A stretch of DNA of 64,000 nt from Whalleya microplaca (GCA_022497155.1 MU385731.1:248001-312000), one strand, 5' to 3'. Counted from the first letter of the stretch, positions 24,930-37,298 are shown. Numbers and translations: made by a program. Notes: generated by a model from the sequence alone, not told the origin.

Positions 24930-25401
24930 GTGGAAAGATAGACCTGGCGTCTCTGTTCTATAAATATTGTTTCTGTCATCTACCTGCTGCTATTGAGCCA
25001 CAATGTCGCCTGGATCAATGAAGTGGATGAAACAAATCGAGGAAGGATTACCTGTTGTATAAATAGTTATTGTTACATATAAAAGTCACGGTAAGTTAAC
25101 TAAGTTCCTGGCAATGTTCAACATCGGGATTGCGTGAACTACTCAGGAGAGACTAGGTTAACTAGTGCCGTACAAACCCATGTACGTACAACATAATTGG
25201 TAGAAAGTAGCAGTTTAACAGATATATAAAGGGATAAGATTACGTCATCTTGTCAGATTGCTTAGAAAAACAGCACTGCCTTGTTACTGGTGAATGTCGG
25301 CTTGGCGGATGTCAGCCCAAGTCACTTACCCCTGACACTTTTTAATTTGACTTCTTGCATCACGACCGCCTTCGGACGTATCCCACACGCACGCCGCCGC
25401 G
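24930..25401. other. Intergenic, upstream of the monooxygenase gene
   Basis: About 470 bp holding the 3' end of the Egh16-like gene and the promoter of the monooxygenase. No distinctive element recognised. Confidence 0.4.
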
Positions 25402-27295
25402 ATGCCGCCCACAGAGGATACTTATACAGTCAGCTTCGACGTCATCGTCTTAGGCGCAGGTTGGTTTCCAGTTCTAATCCGGTTAATAGACGACTAACGA
25501 CTCTCTGGGCCTCACTGGAATCATTGCGGCGCAGCGCCTGCTTCAAGCGCATCCAGAGACACGGTTAGCCATTTTGGAGCGCGACTACTGCGTGGGGGGA
25601 GTATGGAGCAAGCGTACAAACTCTGAAACCTCGGTCCATGCTATCCTCTGACTTTCTACAGGACGAATCTACCCCAGCTGTTGGACGCAATGGACCCATG
25701 GCATTGCCGAGTTCTCCGATATGCCTATGGAACGGCCACCGGCCGATGATTGCATGTACGACTTGTTCCGTGCCAAGTATACAACAAAGTATCTTGAAGA
25801 CTACGTCGACAACATGAGTCACGCCGGACAGACACTACGAGATAGAATACTGTTCAACACTCACGTTCAGTCCATCAAGAAGGCAAATGGCAAATGGCAA
25901 CTCCGGTGCGTTGACACGATCAGCAAATCTGAGCGATCAATGTTCTCTGCGAGACTCATGATGGCAAATGGCCAATCTTTGTACCCCAATGTGCCCAATT
26001 TTCCCGGCAAGGAGCATTTCCATGGAAAGATCATCCATTCGATTGACTTCGGCCAATCTGATGTCATCCGAGACAAGTCGATTCAGCACGTTGCTGTAAT
26101 TGGCGCAGGCAAGTCGGCCGCCGATATGGTATATGAGGCGGTCAAGGCGGACAAGACCGTATCGTGGATTGTTCGCAAAACCGGGAACGGTTCACTTGGA
26201 GCTGCAGCCCTAGCACCTATCGACTTGCCCACACCATACAGAAACGGAGTTGAAGCGTCACAAACAAGAATTATGGCATCACTGCAGCCATGCTACTTGA
26301 TTCCCTACCGATCATGGTGGACGTGGCTTCTCCATAGCACTGACCTGGGCGCCAAGCTCGTGAGTTAGATATTTTCACTACTAGATAACTCAGTTCGGAA
26401 GTATGCTTGCTATCGAGAGAGGAGGAGTGACAAAGGCTTTGAAAAGCTGGAATACGACAATGAGTGAGTCTATTGCGTGGCAATTGCAGCCCAATTAAAC
26501 CCATGGTAGATACTGACATTTCCGAGTATAATCTGGCAAAACGGAACCGCTGGAGGCTGCCACTTCGCAGATTTCCGGCCCCTTGTCGCGGAGAAGGTCT
26601 ATATCCATCGCGGTGACGTAAAGCTTCTGGACGGAAATGAATTGTATCTCGACAACGAGAGTGGCACGCATTTCCCTTGCGACGCTGTTTTGTGCGGGAC
26701 TGGCTGGAAGCTCGGGCTTGACATATTCGAAAACAGTACGCTCATAGAGCTGGGATTGCCATATGCCAAGGATCTTGAGCCACAAGAGGAGACTGCAAAG
26801 TGGGAGAAGCTCGTGGGCAAAGCAGACGAGGAGATCCTCAGTCGGTTCGTCATGCTCAGAAGTCCGCCAAAGCACTACCACAAGTACGAAACACGAACGC
26901 CTTATCGACTTTATCACACCATGGCTCCTGTACACGATGACTCTATTCTCTTTATGAATCACGTAGTCGCCGGGGCAAAGTTGTTCACTGCCGAGGCACA
27001 GGCCATCTGGGCAGTGGCTTGCTGGGACAAGGCGTTTACGCTTTCCTCTATAGCAGAAAGGCAAAATGACGTTGCGCACATGATTGCCTGGAATAAGCGA
27101 CGCTATCTATCAAACGGTGAGCTTGGACACTTTGCTGCTTTTGATAGCGTTCCGTACGTAGATAGGCTCTTAGATGAAATCGGCGTTACATCGCATCGAA
27201 AGAAAAGCTGGCTGGGAAACATGTTCGCTCCCATCATGCCTGCTGATCTAGGTAAGGTATGGCATGAGTATCTCGCACGACGAATTAAGCAATAG
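25402..27295 (+). CDS. FAD-dependent (class B) monooxygenase, with a damaged first splice site
   Basis: Model: 25402-25459, 25509-25613, 25662-26359, 26402-26463, 26527-27295, 563 aa. The FAD-binding motif GAGLTGI (18-24) is split by intron 1. The FMO/BVMO fingerprint FxGxxxHSxxF is seen as FHGKIIHSIDF (about 174), and the NADPH-binding GAGKSAAD at about 200. Such enzymes insert one oxygen atom from O2 into N, S or C centres of small molecules; fungi often use them in secondary metabolism. The acceptor of intron 1 reads GG (25507-25508) instead of AG, although donor GTTGGT, branch CTAAC and frame all fit; the next AG (25543-25544) would remove the FAD motif and shift frame. Intron 3 is short (42 bp), with an alternative placement. 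All other exons are clean. The gene may be a recent pseudogene or may splice abnormally. Confidence 0.82.
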
Positions 27296-27599
27296 ACTCC
27301 AGCCTGTTAAACCTACAATGCTACTTTTCTCGGCTTTAAGAACAGCACGGCATTTATTCTTTAATACAACTGAATCGAGCTTGGGTAACATTTTATTGCC
27401 TCCTTTGGAGCCTATTAGTTGCCTAGCGTAGCTGGTTGGCTCGTTACCTTGTCCAATAAAGCTGAGGAGGCGAATTAGCCATAGCAAGTACTTTTATTTT
27501 ACAGCCTCATTTAAGTCTCAGATATCGATAGCCCAGGAATACAGATTTTCGGACTTTACGTTTTCGCCTATACTTTGTTCTATCCGCGTGGAGACTACG
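27296..27599. other. Intergenic between monooxygenase and NLR-like gene
   Basis: About 300 bp. A minus-strand frame at 27248-27487 overlaps the monooxygenase end; it has no recognisable motif and was not called. Confidence 0.4.
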
Positions 27600-30540
27600 A
27601 TGGCATCCTTGATCAATAGTCAATTTTCCAATAACCATATATCGGATACTGGGCTCACGATCCTGTTCGCTCCTGATAGTTCCGCTGTTGCGAAGTAAGT
27701 ATTCGTCCGTTCAGTTAAAAAGCGCTTGGTTATAAATGGGTATCATGCTAAAAAGTAATAACGGATAGCATTGTAATGGTTCACGGTTTACAGGGGCATC
27801 CGTTTAAGACTTGGGCGAAATTATCAAAAGACCATTTATCGAATTATCCGCCTCGATACAGCATCGCCTATAATGCCGCTCGTTTATTGGAGAAGGTTCC
27901 CAGCCTGTTTCGACAACGTTCTTCGATGATGCACTTATCAAACCACAATACACAGAACACGGAATACAATATCTATGAGGCAAATGCCGAAACTGTGGAT
28001 CTAGTCGAAAGATTTATGGCCAGCGATGGGGAAGTGTATTTCTGGCCACAGGATGATCTCCCTGACTGTTGTCCTGGGGCTTGTATTATTACCTGGGGTT
28101 ATAATACCTACGTAACCAAAGGGTTTCAAAGGGCGAGCAATAGGATTTCACTGTATCAATATGGGAAAAATCTTCTCTACGACCTCAAGAGACTATCTCC
28201 GACCAGTCTAATCATCTTTATTGCGTATTCTCTAGGAGGTATAGTTGTTAAAGAAGTAAGTCTTAAAAGATAAATGTTCCTAGTGAGTATAATTTGACGA
28301 AATGTGTAGATGCTCTCTGCCTCCGCCTATTCGAATGATCCTGCGCTCAAAAATATCGTCGAGTCAACGGCTGCTATTATATTCTTAGCCACTCCACATA
28401 GAGGAAGCCCTTGGTCAACCCTTGGAGAGTCTGCCAGGAAGATTGCGAGCGCAATGGGGATGGATACAAACCCGGCGATTCTCGACTCTTTAGGCCTTAA
28501 GAATTCTGATTTACAGAGATCCCAAGACTCTTTCTCAAGTATCTGGAACAGATACAACTTTCAAGTTAAGACCTTCCAGGAGGGCACAGACTGGAAGGCG
28601 ACCCGTCTCGGCCGCCTCAATAATAAAGTATGTATCTGAATACGTGCTAAATTATATCACTTATTGATCAGTCGCAGGTTGTGGATGACATTTCATTTTG
28701 TCTTGGGGATGATCGAGAAAATGCCGAGACACTTTCAGCAAACCACATGGAAATTTGTCGCTTCTCTAATCCAAATGACCCAGACTCCCAAAAAGTCCAC
28801 CGTGAATTGTTTAGCATCTTCAACTCAGCATTGACGTGTAGTGTGAATGAGGTTCGGGATGACGCCCATCGGACTTATGTTAATGAAGGTTAGACTCGAT
28901 ATCCTGTCATAACGCATCTCTTTGTATTCTAAGATCGGGTTCAGACCTCCTCCGAGCTTTGAGCTTTAGAGGAATCAGCCAAAGTTAATATTTATGCCAG
29001 ACTGAAAGTTGCGAATAGCTTTATCAATATACAAAGTTCCAGCAATGGCACGAGCGTAGGAATATCGAAGCTTATAGGGGATTTCTTTGGATTAGGGGTA
29101 ATCCTGGATCGGGAAAATCAACAGTAATGAGAGCAGCCTATCGCCGCCTATTTCGATCTGCGACTGCGGATGAACGCTACGTTATTGCCTTCTTTTTCGA
29201 CACACAAGCCAAGGATCGATTATCGCGCTGCCTTGAGGGAATGTATCGTTCAATCATATACCTTTTTTTGCTGCGGAGCCACCACGCCTCTGAGATTGCA
29301 ACCGAGATTTTCGAAGAAAAGGCTCGAGAAAAATACAGAACTTCTGAGTTTTCATGGAGTGAAGCCGAGCTTCAAGGTATGTTACGAGAACTGCTCGAGC
29401 AGGCTTCTCTACCTCATGTTGTCCTCATCGTAGACGCTTTAGACGAATGCGAAGGGCAAAATGTCAGAACTCTCATTGAATTCTTCAATGATCTGGCTCG
29501 CACAGACCGCACCGTGGAAGCGAAACTGGACATATGCCTATCAAGTAGGCATTATGGTGCTAGTGCCATCCCGGTCTGTTCAATGATAGATGTGGAAACA
29601 GAGAACCGTAATGATATCAAATACTACCTTAATAAAAAATTCGACATTTACAGTCGGAATAGCCCCGAGGAATTTGACACCCTCAAGCGAAATATTGAGG
29701 AGAAGTCTTCCGGCATATTTCTGTGGGTAGTGCTTGTCGTGGGTCTCCTTCTAGGAGATCTGGCAGAAGGCAAAAGAAATGCCCGGTACTTGGAAACTCG
29801 GCTATCGACCGTTTCTCTCTCTTTAAGGGGGACTATACTATGATATACTTAGCAGTCCGCGAGCGCGAGACGACCATTGGGTATCTTTACGTTTCTTCCA
29901 ATGGGCAATTCTAGCCCCCGAGCTTAGGGTAAGTGAATGGTGCTACGTTTTACCATTTCTTTAGTCACTAGGACTGCGTTCACTTCGAAAATGTCGGAGG
30001 TCGCCGTATTGGACAGACAGAATTGAGGATCTAGAGCATCAAATTTGTCATTTGTCCTTTGGTCTGGTTAAGGTCAACACCGTCACAGAACCACACTCCT
30101 TTGGGGAGTGCAGCAGTGATCAATTCTCAACATACTGCGGTCCCGGCTCACTGACCTCTACTTCGGAGAATTTAAGAACTGTGCGCGTCATACACAAATC
30201 CGTTCGCAACTTTTTCTTATATGAAAATGGATTTGCACTTCTGTATTCCAAGCTACCACCTCCAATTTCGGCGACACCGCTTCCACCCGGGTGGTCTCCA
30301 ATAGGTGCAGGCCATGTTACGATCCTTGGGAATTGCTTAGACTTGTTCGAAGTAGCCGAGCTTGACAAACTAGTCGATGCTCGTATGAGAGTTTATGCGA
30401 GGTCCAAGAACTCGCCCAATGGCAAAGCTCTCAGCTCGTCAGAGACCGATTCACATGTCAGGTCACATGACCATCTATTGCGGCCCCATTTTAATCCCAT
30501 AGGATTAAAGGCTTTCCTCCTTTACCCTCCTTTAGCTTAG
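27600..30540 (+). pseudogene. NLR-like gene: alpha/beta-hydrolase + NACHT, decayed
   Basis: Exons 27600-27694, 27769-28255, 28310-28627 and from 28678 join in frame and encode an alpha/beta-hydrolase: IVMVHGLQGHPFKTW, the nucleophile elbow AYSLGGIVVKE, and ATPHRGSP. Then comes a NACHT NTPase: Walker A GNPGSGKST (29097-29123) and Walker B VVLIVDALDEC (to 29450), followed by winged-helix-like remnants (IHKSVRNFFLYENG, about 30190). This architecture (SesB-like hydrolase plus NACHT) is that of fungal STAND/NLR proteins linked to non-self recognition. The gene is broken: in-frame TAA at 28986 and TAG at 29016 (the latter where homologues have Trp in CEW), and a +1 shift between 29700 and 29899, after which QWAILAPEL reads in another frame. 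No C-terminal repeats are visible; the sequence runs into an AT-rich block at 30540. Confidence 0.85.
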
Positions 30541-30551
30541 CTCTCCATCAG

Positions 30552-30576
30552 ATATATATATATATATATATATATA
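30552..30576. repeat. (TA)n microsatellite at the island border
   Basis: Pure AT dinucleotide run at the exact transition from the NLR-like pseudogene to the AT-rich block. Confidence 0.9.
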
Positions 30577-31308
30577 CATACTGTAAATAGCTTCGTTTTA
30601 AAGGAATATAAGCCTTTTAGCTATTCTTTTTATACGTAGCTTAAGGCTCCGTATACTATATCCGTTTATCTCGTTATATAGTAGCACCTGTTTTCCTTTA
30701 TCGTTTTACGCGAAGCTTTACGATCGGGAGCTTAATTAATTAATTAATTATCGTTATTATACCTATAAAATTAATAGTTTAATTTTAAAATCGATAAATT
30801 AATAAAAATTAAATAAATAATAAATAATAAATAATAAGCTTTAATTCGAGATTCGATATAAGGTATAATTTAATATTTATATTAACTTAGTTATAGGTTA
30901 ATAAAATAATTTACGTAACTTTTTAATAAGTTTATAAAATATAAAAAGGTATTTAAGGCTTTTAAAAGTCGAATTTTAAAACTACTTTCTTTTAAATAAG
31001 CTAATTTTATATTATTATTATATTATTTATATCCTGAAAATTACAAAGATTTTTTCGCGAAAAAAATAAAGGTGGACGATTTATTAACCGGTAATTATTT
31101 AATATTTATTATTAAAACTTACTTAAAATCCCTTGCTAAAAAGTTTTTCAAACTTAATAACTAAAGTTTTAAATTACGTAAATTTATTATTAAAAATTAC
31201 GTAAATTATTTAAAGTTTATTATTAAAAAGTTTAAATTATATAAACTTAATATATGTAAATTTAAATTAAATTATACTTAATTATTTTCATATTTAAAAT
31301 ATTATTAC
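30577..31308. other. AT-rich RIP-affected sequence, origin unknown
   Basis: Stops in all frames. A (TTAA)n run lies near 30731-30750. No motif of a known element could be read. Confidence 0.5.
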
Positions 31309-31875
31309 GGGGCAAGGGATTACGGGTATTAATATCACGGTGCGTGGTAATTGCTGGAGGCAAAGGCTCTAATATTACTAGCTGTTGTATTAAAATCGCA
31401 AGATAAGGAAAAAAAGAACGAATTTCCTAAGTGCGCGCTAAGGAAATTCGTTTAAAAAGACTCCGCCGGGCTAACCCCGGTGGGTGACTAATGCATGCAC
31501 GGGCCATATACCACAGGTGGTCCGTGTGGACCGTGACTATTAATAGCAGCTTAAAAGCCACTAAAAGCCCCTTAAAACCACGTTATAAAACACTTTATAG
31601 GGTATTTATAAAGCACTTTACAAGGTATTTATAAAGCACTTTATAAAATATTTATAAGGCATTTCACAAGGTATTTTATAGTAGATTATATACTTATATA
31701 TAACTAACCTTTTCCCTTATATTTACTTCATTAAATTGTCACTTATAGTCATTAGTTTTATTAAATAATTATATATTTAATTAAATAGCTTTAGTAATTA
31801 TTATATACATTTATTTTTAACTTAATATTTCACCTTTTATTTACCCTAACACCTTATTTTAAAACAATATAAAAA
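31309..31875 (+). repeat. Dispersed repeat R1, RIP-degraded copy with nested insertion
   Basis: Same repeat as 18591-18875, with C-to-T and G-to-A changes throughout. It is interrupted at 31334-31537 by a small inverted-repeat element. Confidence 0.8.
31334..31537. mobile_element. 204-bp MITE nested in repeat R1
   Basis: Absent from the other R1 copies. Flanked by TATTAAT (31327-31333 and 31538-31544), possibly 8 bp if the first base after it is counted. Ends are inverted: ATCACGGT at the left (first base probably G before RIP) and ACCGTGAC at the right. Inside, near 31417-31452, AACGAATTTCCT and AGGAAATTCGTT form a long hairpin around GCGCGC. GC-richer than its host repeat, so it is younger. 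Confidence 0.75.
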
Positions 31876-32770
31876 GCATTGTTATTTAAAACATAAAAGG
31901 TATTATTTAAATTATATATTACGTAAATTTAAAGTTATTAAATCTCGGGAATATATTTAATAAATTTAAGACCCTTTTTATGAAAATATTTAAATTAAAG
32001 CTAATTATTAGCGAGCGTAATATATTAAATATATAATCGCGAGAATGTATAAATTTTTTTATTAGGCAGTAATTTTTTATATAGCGATTTTAGCGAGTCG
32101 CAAACGCTACCTTTAAATCGTATTAATATAATATAAAAAAAGGCTTACTTTTAATTACTTTATTAAAATAAGTTTTTTTTACCTTGTTTATTTTTATTAT
32201 TAATATAAATTAAATTAGTTTTTTTTTAAATTATAAAAATAAAAGTTTAATATTTATATTATCCGGATTTAATTCCGATAGTCTCGCGTTAAACGTAATT
32301 ATATATTTTATATATAATATTAATATTAATATTATATTTAAGTTAAAAAGTTTTTATATAAAAGAAAAGTAAATTAATGCGACTTTTAGTCGCTATTCCG
32401 TTATTATAAAAAAACTATCAAGAATTTAAAATAAAAGTAAAAAAACAAATAGCTAGGTTAATTATTAACGTTATATAATGATATAAATTAATATTACAAT
32501 ATAGCTATTTTATATAAAATTATTATTAAGATTAATTTCAGACGTTATAGCGAATTAAAAAAAATATAGTATTATTAAGCGAAAAAATTATTAAATTTTT
32601 TAAAAAACGGCCTTTATAAAAACGATTAAAAGGTATAATTATAAAAATTATAACGCATTTTTATAGTTATAAAAACTATTTTATATTTCCGGGCCTTTTT
32701 TAAAAAAATAAAAGTAATTTATTATATCTAAAATCATTAAGCCTTTTAATTTTAATTTTAATTTATCACG
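31876..32770. other. AT-rich RIP-affected sequence
   Basis: No motif recognised; stops in all frames. Confidence 0.4.
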
Positions 32771-33065
32771 AAGTTTTAATAAAATAAATTATTACGAATA
32801 TCTTGAAATTTTTATAAAAAAAATCCTTATAATATATTTTAAAATAAAAGAAACCATTGCGATATGTTTCGAAATTTTTATAAAAAACACTTATAATACG
32901 TTTTAAAATAAAAGAAATTACTATAATATATATATTTCTAAAAAAAACCTTTATAATATATTTCGTTTTTTTAAAAAAATATTATAATATATTTTAAAAT
33001 TAAAAAAACCTTTATAATACGTTTCGGTTTTTTAAGAGATGTAATTATAACGTATTTTATAATAT
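32771..33065. repeat. Degenerate tandem array, about 75-80 bp period
   Basis: A block of the type TTTATAAAAA...CTTATAATATATTTTAAAATAAAAGAAA recurs about four times between 32790 and 33060, each differing by RIP-type changes. Confidence 0.6.
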
Positions 33066-33284
33066 ATTTTATTTTTTATAAAGGTATAAAAATACCCTTT
33101 ATTAAATTCCCTTAAGGATATAAATTGCCTAATAATTAATAAAAAAACGCCGGATATATTGAAATTAATTTCATTAAATGAAAAAATACCGTAAATTTAG
33201 CTTTTTATAATATTTAAATTCTTTATTACTAAACCTTATAAAGTAATATAAAATACGACTTATTTTATAAAATAAACCATTATA

Positions 33285-33620
33285 ATTACAGCTTATATTT
33301 TAATAATAAAAACGTTTAAAAATTAGATTTAAATTTAAACACTAATAAAATACAGGTTATAATTAATATATAAATAATTAATACTTTAGTAATAAAAACG
33401 CTTAAAATCTTCCTTTTTAAGATATATTTTAATTCGAACGTTAGTAAAATATAAGTTATAACCGATATATAAATAATTAATACCTTAATAATAAAAACAC
33501 TGAAAATATCTTTTTATAGAATACATTTTAATCCGAATATTTACAAAATATAAGTTATAATTAAAATATAAGTTATAATTAAAACGTAAGTTATAATTAA
33601 TATATAAATAATTTATTAAA
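33285..33620. repeat. Degenerate tandem array, about 115-120 bp period
   Basis: Three copies share ATATAAATAATTAATAC, then TAATAAAAAC, then ATATAAGTTATAA. The last copy ends in short repeats of AAGTTATAATTAAAA. Confidence 0.65.
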
Positions 33621-33991
33621 AGATTTATAATAAATTATTTATAATATATAAATTATAATTAATAATTTTATATAAGTAATAAAAATTTTAAATATTAAAG
33701 TTATAATTTTAAAGAATTATTATATTATAATAGAAAAATCGATTATTTATATTAAATTAAAAAGAAATCGCTTAAGGCGGAGTTTTTTTTATATAATAGT
33801 AAAAATATTTATATTTTATAATATTTTATACGAATATAATACGTTCGCGTGTAATATAAAGGCGATATAATATTAATATTTATAAATATAAATATTACAT
33901 TTAAAATAAAATCGGATGAAATATAATACGTTAAATTTTTATTAATTAAAATCGGCTATAAATAATAAATAATTTAAATTTTTAATACTAA

Positions 33992-34371
33992 TATAAAGCC
34001 CCGGAAAAGCTTTCCGAATTAGCTTAAATTAAATTAAATAAAATAATAAATGTTATAACATAAGTTAAGCACAGGATTAAGGTGTGGTCCGTGCGTGTTA
34101 CGTAATCACAGCTTAAGCCTCACACCTAACATATATGGTAAATTTCTCGGCCGACTTTTTAGCTTAAATTCCTTTTTTCCTCCTTTATTTTAATATTATA
34201 TAAAATACATAGAAATTAAGTCGCTAAGCCACCTTAACCCTTGTAACACGTGACAGTAAATCAAAAAATAAGAGATTTTAAACATTTAAAATTATAACTC
34301 CGCTATAATTTAAATGCTAGATTTTTATTTTTTTATAATATATATTACTACTTTATAATAACCCTTTTTAA
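33992..34371 (+). repeat. Presumed 5' LTR of element 3, with insertion
   Basis: Shares with 58307-58476 the start, the central TTAAAATTATAGCTCCG-type segment and the end TAATAACCCTTTTTA. A 203-bp insertion (34052-34254) interrupts it. Confidence 0.65.
34052..34254. mobile_element. 203-bp insertion in the element 3 LTR; second copy at 58889-59094
   Basis: Absent from the LTR copy at 58307. Flanked by AATAAAT (34045-34051) and AGTAAAT (34255-34261), a 7-8-bp duplication with one RIP-type change. A reverse-complement copy at 58889-59094 shares AAAAAGTCGGCCGA and ATATATGTTAGGT. It keeps several GC-rich words, so it inserted later. No obvious terminal inverted repeats. Confidence 0.65.
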
Positions 34372-35194
34372 ATAATAATACCTGCTTTATTTCATTATAA
34401 TTACTAAAACTAATTTATAAATTCCTCTAAAGCTTTTATTAATTATTAAGGCCGATTTATAACTTTAATTATTACGCCGATAAAAATCGATTCTTTTATT
34501 TTTTATTTCCGATAGTCCGGATTAAGCGTCGATTAGTTTACTTTTTATTCCCGATAATAGCCGATTATCGCCGATATAATACTAAAAAGCTATAATCCAT
34601 TATATTATTACTTTTAGTTTAATTTTTATCCCCAATAATAAACTATTAAAATATTATTTCCGTTCCCGGTATAATAAATAATATAATAAAGTTATTATAA
34701 TACTTTAAATTTTATTAATACCTTTATACTTTTTATTCCCGATAATATTAATTAGATATTATTTCCGTTTCCGGTATAATAGTTAATATAATTTAAAAAA
34801 GCTAACTATTAACGTTCCCGTTATAATACGTTAGCAAAAAGTCGATTTTTTTAAATAAGTTACTTTTCCGAATTATTAAATTATTAACAAACGTCCTTAA
34901 TGTAAACTTTTTTTAACTTAATTTATTTTACTTTTTATGCCCGATAATAAGCCGATATTATAATTACTTAATAATTTAAATTTTTCTAGCTTTATTTAAA
35001 CTAATACGTATATTTATATATGCTTTAAAATCTTAATAATTTAATTAATTATTATTATTTATTTTTACTTTAAATTTACTTTTTTATAATATATTATCCC
35101 GCTTTTCCCCGCTTTAATATATTATTAAATTATAAATATAAAATATATCCGATAAAAAAGCCTACCGCTTTTTTTACCGCCTTTATATTATTAC

Positions 35195-35541
35195 GGGACA
35201 AGGGATTACGGGTATTAACAGCAGCTTAAAAGCCATTAAAAGCCCCTTAAAGCCACGTTATAAGGTATTTATAAAGCACGTTACAGGGTATTAATAAAGC
35301 ACTTTATAAGGTATTTATAAAGCATTTTATAAAGTAATTTATAGTAAATCACATACTTATATTTAGCTAACCTTTTTTTTTACATTTACCTCATTAAACT
35401 ATTACCTATAGTTATAAATATCACGAGATAGTTATATAGTTATATATAAATAACTTTAGCAGCTATTCTATACACTTATTTTTAACTTAATATTTCACTT
35501 TCGCTTTACCCCGACACTTTATTTTAAGACAATATAATATA
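35195..35541 (+). repeat. Dispersed repeat R1, RIP-degraded copy
   Basis: Starts GGGACAAGGGATTACGGG and follows the R1 order to CCCCGACACTTTATTTT. No insertion in this copy. Confidence 0.8.
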
Positions 35542-36656
35542 AAAAGAAATTTCCCGTACGTAAAGTTTTATTTTTTACCTTATATATATATTAAATAAAA
35601 TTATATTAATATGTAATTTTTTATATTATTTTAAATAATCGATAGCCCTATTGTATTATTTTTATTATTACTTTATTTATTTCTTTTATATTAAATACTT
35701 TATTTCGAGTTATATTTTCAAGCCGGTAGCCTTATATACGTTACGTATTTTCGCTTTCCTTTACCTTTTCCCGCTCCGTTATTATATTTAATATATCCGG
35801 TAGCTTTTTTAAAAGCGAGCTTTTTATACCCGAAATAAAAAAGGTAGGTTTATTTCGAAAATTACGTAATACAAATAAAAAACCGTTATAATCCGTATAA
35901 TTATTATAAAATTTTAAATATAATAAAAAATCTAACACTCGTTTTAAAACTATTAATACCGTTAATATAAAAACCCTAAATATTATTTATATAAGATTTT
36001 TAATTTTTAAATGTATATAAGCGATATAATTTTTTATTTCTCGATTATAAAACTTATTTTTATTTAATTTAAATTACTATAAAACACTATTTATAAATAT
36101 ATAAAATAATTAAAACTAAAATAATCGGGCCGAGTTTTATATTATAAATATTAAGCCTTAAGGTTTTAAAAAGCTAAAATATTTTATAAATAACAAACTA
36201 TCGATATAATATTTAAATATATATATAAATCGGTTAAAATAATTAGTCGAAAATATAAATAAATTTTTCGTAATTATAAATAAAAAAATATATAATATAA
36301 AAGTTATTTTTAAAGATATATATAATATTATAATAAAAAACTTTAAGCGTATATTTTATTTTTTACTTTAAACTTCCCTTTAAAAACTAATATAATAAAT
36401 AGTTTTATATATATTTTCCAGTTAAAACTAGCCTTTATTAATAGCGCCCGGGGCTAAAATATCTATTATAAACGTGCGACACTTTTTATAGCTTATTGTT
36501 ATAAATCCACCTGATTTTATAACCTAATTGGCCTAATCCTCGCCTAGGGTAATCTGGTAATAAAGCAGGGAATTAGTAATGCATAAGCCTCGCAGCTAAT
36601 TAAGTAAAGTGAAATAACCACCATACTAAAATACCTGCGCACCTCCCGTAGTTTTA

Positions 36657-37298
36657 AAGAATTGTTATTTTAATAATAGCCTAATTTAATAGTATATAAA
36701 GGTATACGGTAAAATCCCTCACCGCTTACTTAATAAGGCAACTAAAGGCCATTTTTAAACTAACTATTAATGGCTTTTAATAGCCTTTAATGGCCTCCAT
36801 TTATTAAATAAGCCTTTTATAATAAGATAGTTATAATTACGCCGTATTTTATTCCAGGTTTTAAATTACTTTATGACCTAATTACCTGCTTAGTTATCCG
36901 TTAAGTCAGTTATTAACGCAGCTTCCACTGATTCCTTATCGAGGATATGCTCGATATTAGGATATAATCGGTCTCCCTGCTGCTGCTGCTGCTGCTGCTA
37001 CTATTCCTACACCTGACTGGCGTTTATTATACCCTCCTACTGATTTAATAGCCGCTTAACGGCATTGTGCGTTATTTTTTATAAGGCTTTAAGCTTTCGA
37101 AGCTGACCTTGTAATACCCCTTGCTTTTATAAGTGGTGTTAAGGAAAAGGGATATGGCAAAATACCTTATTAGGTAAGCGGTGAGAGGGTTTAGGGAGGA
37201 GGGGTGTAATAAATTGCTTTATTAGGTAGGCGGTGAGCGATTTTGCCGTGTACCTTTATATATTATTAAATTAAGCTATTATTAAAATAACAATTCTT
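36657..37298. mobile_element. 642-bp hAT-like MITE with 8-bp target duplication
   Basis: Starts AAGAATTGTTATTTTAATAA and ends with the complement; about 90 bp of each end are inverted, including TATATAAAGGTA and CTCACCGC. The repeat TAGTTTTA lies directly outside both ends (36649-36656 and 37299-37306). The motif ACCTAATAAG/CACCGCTTAC also recurs inside both arms. No coding capacity. Less AT-rich than the surroundings, with only mild RIP. Confidence 0.88.
36977..36999. repeat. (CTG)n microsatellite inside the MITE
   Basis: Seven to eight uninterrupted CTG units in the loop part of the MITE at 36657-37298. Confidence 0.9.

Noticed and set aside
27248..27487. Minus-strand frame after the monooxygenase
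   Set aside because: Overlaps the monooxygenase exon and shows no recognisable domain.
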